Shown: positions 9,556 through 18,424, counted from the first letter of the stretch. The stretch: DNA of 64,000 bases from Candidatus Ribeiella danica (GCA_016717335.1 JADKFS010000001.1:682001-746000), one strand, 5' to 3'. A program made the numbers and translations. The notes: generated from the letters alone by a model not told the origin.

Positions 9556-10425
9556 ATGCTGATGAAGCGGACAGGCGCGGCCGCGGCACGCCGGGGCCTT
9601 GGCGCCGCGCACATGGTCGGGCCGATGCTCCTGCTGGTTCCCGAGGCGACCCTGCTGGCGTCGCTGCTGTGCGCGTACTGGGCGCTGGGCGGGCCGCCGC
9701 TGATCGGGCTGCTGGTCATGCTGCTGATCATCAGCTTCATCGCGCGCACGCTGGCGCTGACGGGGGCGCGCGTGGCGCACGAGAAGGCGCGCCTGCGCGA
9801 GGCCGATGTGCTGGTCCAGATCGCGCTCGCGCTGTACCCCTGGTCGGCCGACGCGCTGGCGCTGCGCGGCGTGATCGCGCTGTCCAATTGCCGCGCGGCT
9901 GCGGCCGAGGCCGACCTGCGGCGAGCGATCGGGCTGCTGCCGGGGCAGCCGGGCTTTCACGCCGCGCTCGCCGGGGCGCTGCTGGCGCTCGACCGGCCGT
10001 CCGAGGCGGCAGCGGCGGCGCGGCACGCGCTGGCGCTGGCAGATGACTACGCGATCGCGCACCTGTACCTGGCCGAGGCCGAGCAGGCCGGCGGCGCGCC
10101 CGCGCAGGAGGTCGAGGAACGGCTGCGGGCCGGGCTGTCGGTGGCGCTCGCGCCGGCATCCGAGGCGGTGCTGCGCTGCGCGCTCGGCGCGCACCTGCTG
10201 GCCGAGCACCGCCTGGCCGAGGCCACGCTCACGCTCCACGGCGCCGAGGCGCTCGTCTCGCGCTGCTCGCCGTCGCGCCAGCTCGAGCTGCGGGTGCGCC
10301 TGGGCGAGCTGATGATCGCCCAGGGCCAGATCGAGCGCGCCCGCGAGCAGTTCCGCAGCGTCGCCGAGCTCGATCCGGGCGGCCGCTACACCGGCGCGGC
10401 ATGGCGCGCCAGCCATCTGCGGTAG
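9556..10425 (+). CDS. Membrane-anchored TPR protein
   Basis: A 289-residue protein. Residues about 18-70 form two hydrophobic segments (MVGPMLLLVPEATLLASLLC and LIGLLVMLLIISFIA). The rest is Ala/Leu-rich and reads as tetratricopeptide helices; a clear pattern is ALYPWSADALALRGVIALSNCRAAAAEADL (quoted in part). I chose ATG 9556 because AGAAAGGA sits eight bases upstream; an in-frame start at 9487 would place the promoter dyad inside the gene. It is probably a scaffold. It is monocistronic and ends in a composite hairpin repeat. Confidence 0.75.
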   Translation: MLMKRTGAAAARRGLGAAHMVGPMLLLVPEATLLASLLCAYWALGGPPLIGLLVMLLIISFIARTLALTGARVAHEKARLREADVLVQIALALYPWSADALALRGVIALSNCRAAAAEADLRRAIGLLPGQPGFHAALAGALLALDRPSEAAAAARHALALADDYAIAHLYLAEAEQAGGAPAQEVEERLRAGLSVALAPASEAVLRCALGAHLLAEHRLAEATLTLHGAEALVSRCSPSRQLELRVRLGELMIAQGQIERAREQFRSVAELDPGGRYTGAAWRASHLR

Positions 10426-10435
10426 AAGGATGCCA

Positions 10436-10507
10436 TCCCCCTCTCCCCCTGAGAGGGGGTTCATGATCTCGGTAGCGCGGTTTCGGCTACGCCGAAACCG
10501 CGCTACC
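10436..10507. repeat. Composite double-hairpin repeat, copy 1
   Basis: A CCCTCTCCCCC/GAGAGGGGG hairpin (10438-10460) is followed by a perfect 17-bp stem GGTAGCGCGGTTTCGGC (10471-10487), loop TAC, and its complement (10491-10507). The core GCGGTTTCGGC/GCCGAAACCGC is shared with 24285-24325 and 40552-40592, while the outer stem differs but stays paired. It separates two convergent genes. Confidence 0.88.
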
Positions 10508-10534
10508 AATCACTTCCGAAACGCTGAAAGGGCG

Positions 10535-11518
10535 CTAGTACGCCGCCAGGTCGCGGATCGCGGCCGCGATCTTCTCCGGGCTGAGCATGAAGTGCGCCTC
10601 GAGCGCGCTGTTGAACGCGACCGCCGGCACATCCGGCGAGCCCAGCCGGCGCACCGGCCCGTCGAGATGCTGGAAGGCGTGCTCGGCGATCAGCGCGCTG
10701 ATCTCGCCGCCCAGCCCGCCGGTCAGGTTATCCTCGTGGACGATCAGCGCCTTGCCGGTCTTCCTGACCGACTCGAGGATGGCGTCTCGGTCGAGCGGGT
10801 AGAGCGTGCGCAGATCGATCACCTCGACGCTCAGGCCCTCGGCCGCGACGATCTCGGCGGCGGCGAGGCTGAAGTGGGCCATCAGGCCGTAGGTGTACAG
10901 GCTGATGTCCTCGCCGCGTCGCCGGACTGCCGCCCGGCCCAGCGGCAGCGTGTAGGCGCCCTCGGGCACCTCCTCGCGCTGCGCGCGGTAGAGCTGCTTG
11001 TGCTCGAAGAAGATCACCGGGTCGGGGTCGCGGATGGCGGCGATCAGCAGCCCCTTGGCGTCGTAGGGCGTCGACGGCACGACCACCTTGAGGCCGGGCG
11101 TGCTGGTGAACAGCGCCTCGGCGCTCTGCGAGTGGTAGAAGCCGCCGTGCACGCCCGCGCCGAACGGCGCCCGCACGACGATCGGGCAGGACCAAGCGCC
11201 GTTCGAGCGGTAGCGGAAGCGCGCCGCCTCGTTCAGGATCTGGTCGATCGCCGGGTGGATGTAGTCGGCGAACTGGATCTCGGCGACCGGCCGCAGGCCG
11301 TGCAGCGAGGCCCCGATCGCCATCCCGACGATCGACGCCTCGGCGATCGGCGTGTCGACCACCCGGTCCTCGCCGTAGCGCGCCAGCAGCCCGTCGGTCG
11401 CCAGAAACACGCCGCCCTTAATCGCCACATCCTCGCCCAGCACGAACACCCGCGCGTCCGCCGCCATCTCGTCGGCCAGCGCGCTGCGGATCGCCTCGAC
11501 CATGTTGAGTTGCGGCAT
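10535..11518 (-). CDS. 2-oxoacid dehydrogenase E1 component, beta subunit
   Basis: A 327-residue protein homologous to PdhB/BkdB/AcoB. It has MVEAIRSALADEMAADARVFVLGEDV at the N-terminus, EIQFADYIHPAIDQ near 85, and the C-terminal transketolase domain with SLYTYGLMA and VEVIDLRTLYPLD. It pairs with the alpha subunit encoded 142 bp upstream to give the thiamine-diphosphate decarboxylase of a pyruvate, branched-chain or acetoin dehydrogenase complex. E2 and E3 genes are not in the window, so the substrate is undecided. Start at ATG 11518; the longer in-frame extension only translates intergenic repeat DNA. Confidence 0.92.
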   Translation of the reverse strand: MPQLNMVEAIRSALADEMAADARVFVLGEDVAIKGGVFLATDGLLARYGEDRVVDTPIAEASIVGMAIGASLHGLRPVAEIQFADYIHPAIDQILNEAARFRYRSNGAWSCPIVVRAPFGAGVHGGFYHSQSAEALFTSTPGLKVVVPSTPYDAKGLLIAAIRDPDPVIFFEHKQLYRAQREEVPEGAYTLPLGRAAVRRRGEDISLYTYGLMAHFSLAAAEIVAAEGLSVEVIDLRTLYPLDRDAILESVRKTGKALIVHEDNLTGGLGGEISALIAEHAFQHLDGPVRRLGSPDVPAVAFNSALEAHFMLSPEKIAAAIRDLAAY

Positions 11519-11535
11519 ATCTGTCTCCAGCTCCG

Positions 11536-11658
11536 CGCCCTCGGCGTCTCTGCGGGATGATACTTTGCCACTTGCTCTCACCGCGGAGGCGCACAGCGCG
11601 CAGAGATGTGGTAGAGGGGAAACACCCTCCGCGCTCTCGGCGTCTCTGCGGTGCGAAA
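11536..11658. repeat. Inverted repeat of the CTCGGCGTCTCTGCGG type
   Basis: CGCCCTCGGCGTCTCTGCGGG (11535-11556, quoted in part) recurs in the same orientation at 11631-11652. An inverted copy (CCGCGGAGGCGCACAGCGCGC and on) lies between them at 11580-11605. It can form a large hairpin between the E1 alpha and beta genes. Confidence 0.75.
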
Positions 11659-11660
11659 TG

Positions 11661-12746
11661 TCAACCCGTTGTCTCCTGGTCCCCTGGCCTCCTGGTCTCG
11701 GCCTCACCGTAGAGATGAGCGTACAGCGAGTCCAGCGACGGCTCGGGCGCCTGCTCGGCCTCCAGGATGGCCTGCTCGACCTCGGCCGCGATCGCCGCTC
11801 GGTCGCGCGCGATCTGCTCGGGCGTGACCAGCCCGTGCGCGATCGCGTAGCGCTCCAGGATCACGATCGGGTCGCGCGCCCGCCACTGCTCGACCTCGGC
11901 CTCGCTGCGGTACTTGCGATCGTCGTCGGCGTTGGAGTGCGGCCGGAGACGGTAGGTCTTGCACTCTAGCAGCGTCGGCCCGCCGCCGGTGTGCGCGCGC
12001 GCCATCGCGTGCTGCGCGGCGGCGTAGACCGCGAAAAGGTCGTTGCCGTCCACCACCTGGCCCGGCATGCCGTAGCCGGCCGCCTTGGCCGCCACATCCT
12101 CGACCGGCACCTCGCGGCGCTGGTGGATCGAGATCGCGTACTGGTTATTCTCGCAGACAAAGACGACCGGCAGCCGGTGGATGCCAGCGAAGCCCATGGC
12201 CTCGTGCCAGGCGCCCTCGGCGGTCGCGCCCTCGCCGAAGAACGTGATCGCCGCGACGCCGGTCTCGCCCATGACCCGGAATGCCAGCGCCAGGCCGACC
12301 GCGTGGACCGGGTGGCTGCCGACCGAGCTGGAGCCGCTGACGATCCGCAGCCGCCGGCTGTTGAAGTGGCCGAACATCTGCCGCCCGCCGCTGGCCGGGT
12401 CGTCGGCCTTGCCGAGCGCGTGCAGAAAGATCTCGCGCGGCGTCTGGCCCATCGCCATCGCCAGCGCCATGTCGCGGTAGTAGGGCACCACGTAGTCGCG
12501 CCCGACGTCGATCGCCATGGCGCAGCCGAACTGCGTGGCCTCGTGCCCGGCCGACGTGATCACGAAGTGCGCCTTGCCCTGGCGGCTGAGCAGCCACAGC
12601 CGGTCGTCGACCGTCCGCGCGCGGATCATCCCGCGCAGCGCGTCGAGCACCTGCGCGTCCGAGAGGCCAAGGCTGCGGTGATCCGCCTGCTCGCCATCCT
12701 GCGCGGCTGCGCCCGGCCGTGTGGAGGTGGGGTCCTGCGCGCTCAT
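11661..12746 (-). CDS. 2-oxoacid dehydrogenase E1 component, alpha subunit
   Basis: A 361-residue thiamine-diphosphate enzyme subunit. The cofactor motif GEGATAEGAWHEAMGF...ENNQYA lies at about residues 172-205. RLRPHSNADDDRKYR near 278 corresponds to the phosphorylation-loop region of PdhA/BkdA. SSVGSHPVHAVGLAL is the usual substrate-channel segment. ATG 12746 begins MSAQDPTSTRPG; the further upstream in-frame ATG extends into the intergenic region. The last codons (RRPGDQETTG) are encoded by an octamer repeat (11665-11701), so the native C-terminus has been replaced or extended by repeat DNA. Confidence 0.92.
   Translation of the reverse strand: MSAQDPTSTRPGAAAQDGEQADHRSLGLSDAQVLDALRGMIRARTVDDRLWLLSRQGKAHFVITSAGHEATQFGCAMAIDVGRDYVVPYYRDMALAMAMGQTPREIFLHALGKADDPASGGRQMFGHFNSRRLRIVSGSSSVGSHPVHAVGLALAFRVMGETGVAAITFFGEGATAEGAWHEAMGFAGIHRLPVVFVCENNQYAISIHQRREVPVEDVAAKAAGYGMPGQVVDGNDLFAVYAAAQHAMARAHTGGGPTLLECKTYRLRPHSNADDDRKYRSEAEVEQWRARDPIVILERYAIAHGLVTPEQIARDRAAIAAEVEQAILEAEQAPEPSLDSLYAHLYGEAETRRPGDQETTG
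11665..11701. repeat. Octamer repeat forming the E1-alpha C-terminus
   Basis: Four consecutive octamers GTCTCCTG, GTCCCCTG, GCCTCCTG, GTCTCGGC. Read on the minus strand they encode the final residues of the E1 alpha subunit. The same octamer type is present at 47604-47637 and 19520-19540. Confidence 0.8.
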
Positions 12747-12813
12747 TCGAGACCTCCGACGATTCAATGCGGATGCGGCCGATTGCCACGTATTGTAGCG
12801 CAATCGCGCGGCG

Positions 12814-13281
12814 TCACGTCAGCTGCACGATCCGCGCGGTCGCGCGCCCCGCCGCGACCTCCAGCAGCGCGACCGAGAGTCCGCCGCCGAAGCGCGGGCG
12901 GCCAGCCGCGCCAGGGTTGAGGAACAGCACGCCGTCGACCGTCTCCAGCAGCGCGACGTGGCTGTGCCCGAAGATGTACACGTCCGGCTGCGGGCTGGGC
13001 AGGGTGCGCGCGAGGTCGGCCGGGCGCCCGCCGATGTGGGTCATGTGGATGCGCACTCCCTCCAGCTCCAGCCGCAGCGTGGATGGGTAACTGCGCGCCA
13101 GCGGCGTCCCGGCGTCCACATTGCCGTAGACCGCCGCGACAGGCGCGATCGCTTCGAGCGCGGCGACGATCGCCGCGCCGCCGATGTCGCCGGCATGCAG
13201 AATCTGCGCGACCCCCTGCAGCGCCGCCGCGGCGCGCGGGTCGAGGTAGCCGTGGGTGTCGGAGATCACGCCAATGCGCAT
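12814..13281 (-). CDS. YfcE/MJ0936-type metallophosphoesterase
   Basis: A 155-residue calcineurin-like phosphoesterase. All metal motifs are present: ISDTHGY (residues 5-11), HAGDIGG near 38, YGNVD near 62, MTHIGG near 87, and FGHSHV near 113. This compact form is typical of the YfcE family, which hydrolyses phosphodiesters in vitro with unknown physiological substrate. Start ATG 13281 (MRIGVISDTHG). It ends 5 bp past the start side of the RNA methylase gene, with which it forms a probable operon (methylase first). Confidence 0.9.
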   Translation of the reverse strand: MRIGVISDTHGYLDPRAAAALQGVAQILHAGDIGGAAIVAALEAIAPVAAVYGNVDAGTPLARSYPSTLRLELEGVRIHMTHIGGRPADLARTLPSPQPDVYIFGHSHVALLETVDGVLFLNPGAAGRPRFGGGLSVALLEVAAGRATARIVQLT

Positions 13282-13286
13282 GTCAG

Positions 13287-14423
13287 TTAGCTCTTCTGGA
13301 TCGTGTAGATCGTCGGGTGGCGACCGAACAGGCTGATCTGCAGCGACGAGTCCAGGCGCAGCGCCGGGCAGGCTGCCAGCGCCGCCAGCAGGGTCTCCGC
13401 CTGGTCGGTCAGCAGGGCCGCGCGCCCGCCCGGCGCCAGCGCGCGCTCGATCGCCTGGAGCATGCCGGCGTACAGCTCGGCCAAGTCGGCCGCGACCTCG
13501 ACCTGCTGGCCCCACGGCAGATTCGAGACGACCGCGCCGACGGTTCGATCGGCCAGCGGGACGCTTGTGGCGTCGCCGTGGTACAGCAGCGCGACCGGCC
13601 GGTCCCCGCCGCGAGCGAGCTGGGCCAGGGCGCCCAGCTCGCTCGGCGCGACAACGCGCGCGCCCAGGCCCAGCGCGCCGAGGTTGGCCTGCGCGAGCCC
13701 GAGCGCGCCCTCGTCGATGTCGCCGCCGACGAGCATGCCGCGCGTCGCGAGCGACGCCGCCTCGGCCAGGAGCGTGCCCGCGCCGCACGCCGGGTCGAGC
13801 ACGATGTCGGCCGGCCCGACGCCCGCCAGCACGCACAGGCAGTAGGCGACCGGCGCCTTGAGCGAGCCGGTCCGGCTGGCGACCTTGTAGGCCCGCCGGT
13901 GCAGCGGGGCCGCGCCCAGCCGCAGGCCGATCAGCGCCCAGTCGTCCTCGAGCAGCACGCGCAGGTCGAGGTCGGTCGCGTCCTCGTCGGGCGCGTTGAG
14001 CACGAAGCGCCAGGGCAGCTTGCCCGTGAGCGCGGCCGCGACCGCCGACTCGACGTCGTAGCGCGAGTAGTTGCGCCGGCCCAGGTGGCTCGCCGTCACG
14101 CGGTAGGTCGGCTGCGGGCCAAGCTCGCGCGCGGACGCGATAATATCCAGCGCCGGGGCGAAGTCGACCTCGGCGAGCTTGCCGGTCAGCCGCCCCAGGC
14201 TGGCGCGGGTGTGGTCGAGCCCGGTCAGCCACGCGACGTGGACGTAGACGTCGTCGACCGCGCGCAGGTCGAGCAGCGCGGCGGGCGCCCCGGCGTACGA
14301 AAAGTCGACGCGGCGATGCCCGAGGCCGGCCAGCTGCCCCCCGGCGCGGCGCTCGATCTCCGCCCAGGCGACCTGCTCCAGCCCGGCCGTGACGCGGGCA
14401 AAGTACTGTGGATCGTCGTTCAA
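13287..14423 (-). CDS. THUMP-domain RNA methyltransferase (UPF0020 family)
   Basis: A 378-residue protein. The N-terminal THUMP-like RNA-binding part (about 1-160) is followed by a Rossmann methylase with motif I DPACGAGTLLAEAA near 214 and motif IV SNLPWG near 291. The N-L-P-W form is characteristic of N2-guanosine methylases acting on tRNA or rRNA (Trm14/TrmN/RlmL group). It probably methylates a guanine in tRNA or 23S rRNA; which one is not decidable here. The phosphodiesterase gene starts 5 bp after its stop. A run of heptamers lies directly upstream. Confidence 0.85.
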   Translation of the reverse strand: MNDDPQYFARVTAGLEQVAWAEIERRAGGQLAGLGHRRVDFSYAGAPAALLDLRAVDDVYVHVAWLTGLDHTRASLGRLTGKLAEVDFAPALDIIASARELGPQPTYRVTASHLGRRNYSRYDVESAVAAALTGKLPWRFVLNAPDEDATDLDLRVLLEDDWALIGLRLGAAPLHRRAYKVASRTGSLKAPVAYCLCVLAGVGPADIVLDPACGAGTLLAEAASLATRGMLVGGDIDEGALGLAQANLGALGLGARVVAPSELGALAQLARGGDRPVALLYHGDATSVPLADRTVGAVVSNLPWGQQVEVAADLAELYAGMLQAIERALAPGGRAALLTDQAETLLAALAACPALRLDSSLQISLFGRHPTIYTIQKS

Positions 14424-14431
14424 GTGTTGTC

Positions 14432-14569
14432 CTTGGGACTTGGGACTTGGGATTTGGGACTTGGGATTTGGGACTTGGGATTTGGGACTTGGGATTTGGG
14501 ACTTGGGATTTGGGACTTGGGTCTTGAAATTTCAGCGTTCAACGTTCAGCGTTCAACGTTCATCCTTCA
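14432..14569. repeat. Heptamer array (GGGACTT/GGGATTT, then CGTTCAA)
   Basis: About 13 consecutive heptamers alternating GGGACTT and GGGATTT (14435-14525) are followed by five heptamers of the CGTTCAA/CGTTCAG type (14538-14565). The second family reaches the stop region of the DppC-like gene. This is the longest short-repeat array in the window. Confidence 0.9.
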
Positions 14570-15481
14570 CCGCTCGGTCGGGTCGAACGCCTGCCGCAGG
14601 CCATCGCCGAGGAACGAGAAGGCCAGCACCAGCAGAGTCAGCGTCGCGGCGGGGACGAACACGAGAAAGCCGTTCTGCGCCAGAAACGGCGTCGCCTCGA
14701 CGATCATCTTGCCGATGCTGGTCGCCGGCGACTGGATGCCCAGGCCCAGCAGGCTGAGTGTCGCCTCGCCTACGATCGCGTTGACGACGTCCAGAGTCGC
14801 GGCGGTGACCACCAGGCCGACGACATTCGGCACGATATGGAGCAGCAGGATACCGCGCTCGGACTGGCCGATCGCCCGCGCCGACAGCACAAAGTCGCGC
14901 TCGCGCAGGCTGAGCGTCTGCCCGCGCACATAGCGCGCCATCAGCGGCCAGCCGACCAGGCTGATCGAGGCGGCCACCAGCACCAGCCGCGCGGTGCTGC
15001 CGTAGTGCTCGGTCACCCAGGGGCCGAAGATCGCCGCAACCAGGATAGCCAGCAGCAGGCCGGGAAAAGCGAAGAACATATCGGCCAGGCGCGAGATAAC
15101 CAGGTCGGCCCACCCGCCGAAGTAGCCGGCCAGCAGCCCCAGGACGCCGCCGACCGCGATATTGATCGCCTCGACGACGGCCGCGACCAGCAGCGAGACG
15201 CGCAGCCCGGCGATCAGGCGCGCCAGCGTATCGTGGCCGAGCCGGTCGGTCCCCAGCGGGTGGGCCAGCGCGGGCGGTGAGTTTATCTGCGCGAAGTCGG
15301 TGTGGGTCGGGTCGACCTGGTAGATCAGCGGGCCAAGCGTGGCCAGGAGCACGACGGCGACGACAACGATCAGCCCGGCGGCGGCGCTCCGGCTGCGCAG
15401 CAGCCGCTGCCAGAAGCTGGCGGCGGGGCGCACCTCGCGCTCACCGATCGTGCTATTCATCTGGGATGTAAGCTCTGCCAT
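14567..15481 (-). CDS. Peptide/nickel-type ABC transporter permease (DppC-like)
   Basis: A 304-residue BPD_transp_1 permease with an N-terminal cytoplasmic tail, six membrane segments and the loop HPLGTDRLGHDTLARLIAG (about 88-106) typical of DppC/OppC. The EAA loop reads SARAIGQSERGILLLHIVPN near 200. GGAG lies five bases before the ATG. It forms the channel with the DppB-like permease encoded 75 bp upstream and receives substrate from the lipoprotein at 16634-18310. Confidence 0.92.
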   Translation of the reverse strand: MAELTSQMNSTIGEREVRPAASFWQRLLRSRSAAAGLIVVVAVVLLATLGPLIYQVDPTHTDFAQINSPPALAHPLGTDRLGHDTLARLIAGLRVSLLVAAVVEAINIAVGGVLGLLAGYFGGWADLVISRLADMFFAFPGLLLAILVAAIFGPWVTEHYGSTARLVLVAASISLVGWPLMARYVRGQTLSLRERDFVLSARAIGQSERGILLLHIVPNVVGLVVTAATLDVVNAIVGEATLSLLGLGIQSPATSIGKMIVEATPFLAQNGFLVFVPAATLTLLVLAFSFLGDGLRQAFDPTER

Positions 15482-15556
15482 GAGGCTCCAGAGTTTGCGA
15501 AACCGGGCAACGCGTATAGTGTATCATCAGCGCGGCCGGTTTCCGCACCCTTTCGC

Positions 15557-16495
15557 CTACGTCGTTAGTCTGATTCGCGGGTCGACGACATGGTAGAGCA
15601 GGTCGCTGACCAGGTTCATGAGCACCACCGCGATGCCCAGGATGACCGTCGTGCCCTGGATCACCGGGTAGTCGCGCCGACCGACCGCCTCGACCGAGAT
15701 CCGGCCGATGCCGGGGATGTTGAACAGCACCTCGACGACGAACGCGCCGGTCACCAGAAATGCGGTGGCTGGGCCGAGCAGCGTGATGATCGGGAGCACC
15801 GCGTTGCGCAGCACGTGCCGGTTGACGACCACGCGCTGCGGCAGCCCCTTCGCGCGCGCCGTCCTGACGTAGTCTTCGCGCAGGACCTCGATCATCGAGG
15901 AGCGCGTGAGCTGCGTGATATAGCCGACGTTCGCCGCGGCCAGCACCAGCACCGGCAGGACCAGGTGCTTCGGCTCGCCCCAGCCGGCCTGCGGCAGGCT
16001 GGGAAAGCCGGCGCGGTAGAGCGCCAGGTTCGCGATCCAGATCAGCGGGATCAGGACAAAGCTCGGCACCGAGTAGAGCATCAGCGAAAGGCCGACCAGC
16101 CCGCGATCGACCGCGCTGTGCTGCCGCAGCGCGGCCAGCATCCCCAGCGGCACACCCACCAGCACGCTCAGCAGCAGCGCCAGCCCGCCGACCTCGATCG
16201 AGATCCACACGCCCTGCGAGATAAGCTCGCGGACCGGCCGCCCCTCGTACTGGAACGACAGGCCAAAATCGCCGCGCAGCAGATTGCCGACATAGGCGAC
16301 ATACTGCTCGATCAGCGGCCTGTCGAGGCCGTAGAGGTGCTGCAGCCGCGCATACGCCTCCGGGTCGCGCCGCGCGCCCATCAGCACCAGAATCGGGTCG
16401 CCGGGCGCCAGGTGGCCGATCAGGAAGGTCAGGAATGTCAGGCTGAATAAGACAAAGACCAGGCTGATCGCCCGGCGCGAAAAGAATCGGGCCAT
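15557..16495 (-). CDS. Peptide/nickel-type ABC transporter permease (DppB-like)
   Basis: A 312-residue permease with the family hallmark N-terminus LTFLTFLIGHLAPGDPILVLMG and the EAA loop YVRTARAKGLPQRVVVNRHVLRN (in part) near 206. Six transmembrane segments can be traced. It is the second gene of the unit lipoprotein - DppB - DppC. No DppD/DppF ATPase genes follow, so the ATPases must be encoded elsewhere. Confidence 0.92.
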   Translation of the reverse strand: MARFFSRRAISLVFVLFSLTFLTFLIGHLAPGDPILVLMGARRDPEAYARLQHLYGLDRPLIEQYVAYVGNLLRGDFGLSFQYEGRPVRELISQGVWISIEVGGLALLLSVLVGVPLGMLAALRQHSAVDRGLVGLSLMLYSVPSFVLIPLIWIANLALYRAGFPSLPQAGWGEPKHLVLPVLVLAAANVGYITQLTRSSMIEVLREDYVRTARAKGLPQRVVVNRHVLRNAVLPIITLLGPATAFLVTGAFVVEVLFNIPGIGRISVEAVGRRDYPVIQGTTVILGIAVVLMNLVSDLLYHVVDPRIRLTT

Positions 16496-16502
16496 GTCCG
16501 TG

Positions 16503-16633
16503 TTCCGTTGAAACGTTAGAACGTTGAAACGTTAGAACTCGGCGTGCCCATTGCCTTGCGGCGTCTTAAAGCACACCACGTTCCGTTGAAACGTTAGAAC
16601 GTTGAAACGTTAGAACGTTCCAACGTTCTAACA
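16503..16633. repeat. Octamer element GTTGAAAC/GTTAGAAC, two direct and one inverted block
   Basis: Blocks of alternating GTTGAAAC and GTTAGAAC lie at 16505-16536 and 16583-16614. An inverted block (GTTCCAACGTTCTAAC) follows at 16616-16632. The final block abuts the stop of the peptide-binding lipoprotein gene. Confidence 0.85.
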
Positions 16634-18310
16634 CTACTTGAGCTTCAGCTTCGACCAGTCCGGCACGATCAGGCCCTGCGGCGTCACCACAATGCCCTCC
16701 ACGCGCGGCCTGACCAGGATGTTCAGCTTGGGGTAGAACAGCGGCAGCCAGGCGACCTCGTCGATCGCGATCTGCTCGGCCTGGTTGTACAGCTGTAGCC
16801 GCCGCTCGATCTGCGAGCGATCGCCGAGCCGGTCGGCCTCGTCGACCAGCCGGTCGAAGTCCGAGTTGGAGAAGTGCCCGTTGTTGTTCGGGTTATCGGT
16901 GCGCAGCAGCAGCGACAGGAAGTTCTGCGGGTCAGGGTAGTCGGCGCCCCAGACGCTGTAGTAGAACTGCAGGCCCTCGGTCGGCGTGTAGTAGGTGGTG
17001 TCGAGGTTCTTGCTGAAGGTCGCCAGCTCGAACGACTGCAGCTTGACCTTGATGCCCAGGTTCTGCTCCCACAGGCTCTGCAGCGCCTGCACCACCGTCT
17101 CGTTATCGCCCTCCTGGCCGTACGCCAGCGTGATCTCGGGCAGCCCCTGGCCGTTGCTGAAGCCGGCCTTGGTCAGCGCATCCTTCGCGGCGGCCGCGTC
17201 GAACGCCAGCGGCTTGATCGGCAGCTGCGTGCCCAGCAGCCCCGTCGGCAGAATGCGGTCGGCCGGCACCACCGCGCCGGCCAGCACCTGATTCGCCAGC
17301 GTCTGCTTGTCGACAGCCAGCGCGAAGGCGCGCCGCACGTCGACGTTGTCGAACGGCGGCTTCTTGGTGTTGAAGCCGACGTAGCGCGTCGTCAGCTGCG
17401 CGGCCGACTTGAAGTCCGGCAGGCTCTGCACATCCGCGACGTGCGCGGCCGGGACCGGGTTCTGGCCGCTGCCCTCGATATCCAGCTCGCCGGTCTGGTA
17501 CAGCTGGTAGGCGGTCTCGCTGTCCTTGGCGAACGGCATCAAGATGTTCGGGATGCCCGGCTTGCCCTGCCAGTAGTGCTCGTTGGCGACCAGCTCGATC
17601 GACTGGCCGTGCTTCCACTCCTTGACCCGGTAGGGCCCCGTGCCGTAGGCCTGCTCCGGCCACTTGGCCCCGCTCTCGACCAGCTTCTGCGGCACGACGA
17701 AGGTGTCGGGGTAGGTCAGCAGCGCCAGGAAGTAGGCGATCGGCGCGTCGAGCTTGATCTCCAGGGTCTTGTCGTCGATTGCGCTCACGCCCGCGACGGT
17801 CTTGGTCTTGCCGTCGATCACATCCTGCACGCCAAGGATGTGGCCAAAATGCGTCGAAGCCGCGAATGCGCCCGTCTCGGGCGAAACCGCGCGGTTGATC
17901 GAGTAGACGAAGTCGCCCGCCGTCACCGGCGTGCCGTCGCCGAACTTGAGGCCATCGCGCAGCGTGAAAGTGTAGATCGTGCCGTCGTCGCTGACCTTCC
18001 ACTCCGACGCGCCGTCGGGCTGGACCTCCAGCTTGTCATCGAGGCGCACCAGCCCCGAGAAGACCAGCGTGATCACAATATTGTTCGGCGCGTCCTTCGT
18101 CACCGCCGGGTCGAGCGAGGTCAGCTCGCTCAGCCCCTCGATCGGCCAGCGCAGCGTGTCGGCCGGCGCCTTGCCGCTCGGGGCGGGCGCCGCGGTCGGC
18201 TGGCCGCTCACCGCAGTCGGCGGCGCGCTGGCCGTCTGGCCGCAGGCGGCGACGAGCAGCGCGGCCAGGATCACCACCAGAGCGATCGACGAGGAGGTGC
18301 GAGTTCGCAT
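16634..18310 (-). CDS. Peptide ABC transporter substrate-binding lipoprotein (SBP_bac_5)
   Basis: A 558-residue lipoprotein. The signal peptide ends LLVAACG (Cys23) and is followed by a Pro/Ala-rich linker. The SBP family 5 fold contains LDPAVTKDAPNNIVITLVFSGLVRL, TFTLRDGLKFGDGTPVTAGDFVYS and RRAFALAVDK (in part). It binds oligopeptides or similar ligands for the DppBC-like channel encoded downstream. ATG 18310 has AAAGGG upstream; the longer in-frame start lies inside the promoter. A consensus-like promoter is at 18375-18403. Confidence 0.92.
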   Translation of the reverse strand: MRTRTSSSIALVVILAALLVAACGQTASAPPTAVSGQPTAAPAPSGKAPADTLRWPIEGLSELTSLDPAVTKDAPNNIVITLVFSGLVRLDDKLEVQPDGASEWKVSDDGTIYTFTLRDGLKFGDGTPVTAGDFVYSINRAVSPETGAFAASTHFGHILGVQDVIDGKTKTVAGVSAIDDKTLEIKLDAPIAYFLALLTYPDTFVVPQKLVESGAKWPEQAYGTGPYRVKEWKHGQSIELVANEHYWQGKPGIPNILMPFAKDSETAYQLYQTGELDIEGSGQNPVPAAHVADVQSLPDFKSAAQLTTRYVGFNTKKPPFDNVDVRRAFALAVDKQTLANQVLAGAVVPADRILPTGLLGTQLPIKPLAFDAAAAKDALTKAGFSNGQGLPEITLAYGQEGDNETVVQALQSLWEQNLGIKVKLQSFELATFSKNLDTTYYTPTEGLQFYYSVWGADYPDPQNFLSLLLRTDNPNNNGHFSNSDFDRLVDEADRLGDRSQIERRLQLYNQAEQIAIDEVAWLPLFYPKLNILVRPRVEGIVVTPQGLIVPDWSKLKLK

Positions 18311-18374
18311 ACCGAACCCTTTCTTTTCACGGGGTTGGCCTACTACATGCTGATGCAGACTGTGAGATTGGCTG

Positions 18375-18403
18375 AGTGTAGAGCAGATAGACCTGCTTGT
18401 CAA
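18375..18403 (-). promoter_or_regulatory. Sigma-70 type promoter of the peptide transporter operon
   Basis: Minus strand: TTGACA (18403-18398, perfect), 17 bp, TACACT (18380-18375, 4 of 6). The predicted start near 18368 leaves about 58 nt of leader. Confidence 0.8.
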
Positions 18404-18424
18404 GGAAAATAGCTTGCGCTGATG

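Noticed and set aside
13083..14933. A 616-codon open frame antisense to the phosphodiesterase and RNA methylase genes
   Set aside because: Same reason: shadow of conserved genes on the other strand, ending in translated heptamer repeats.
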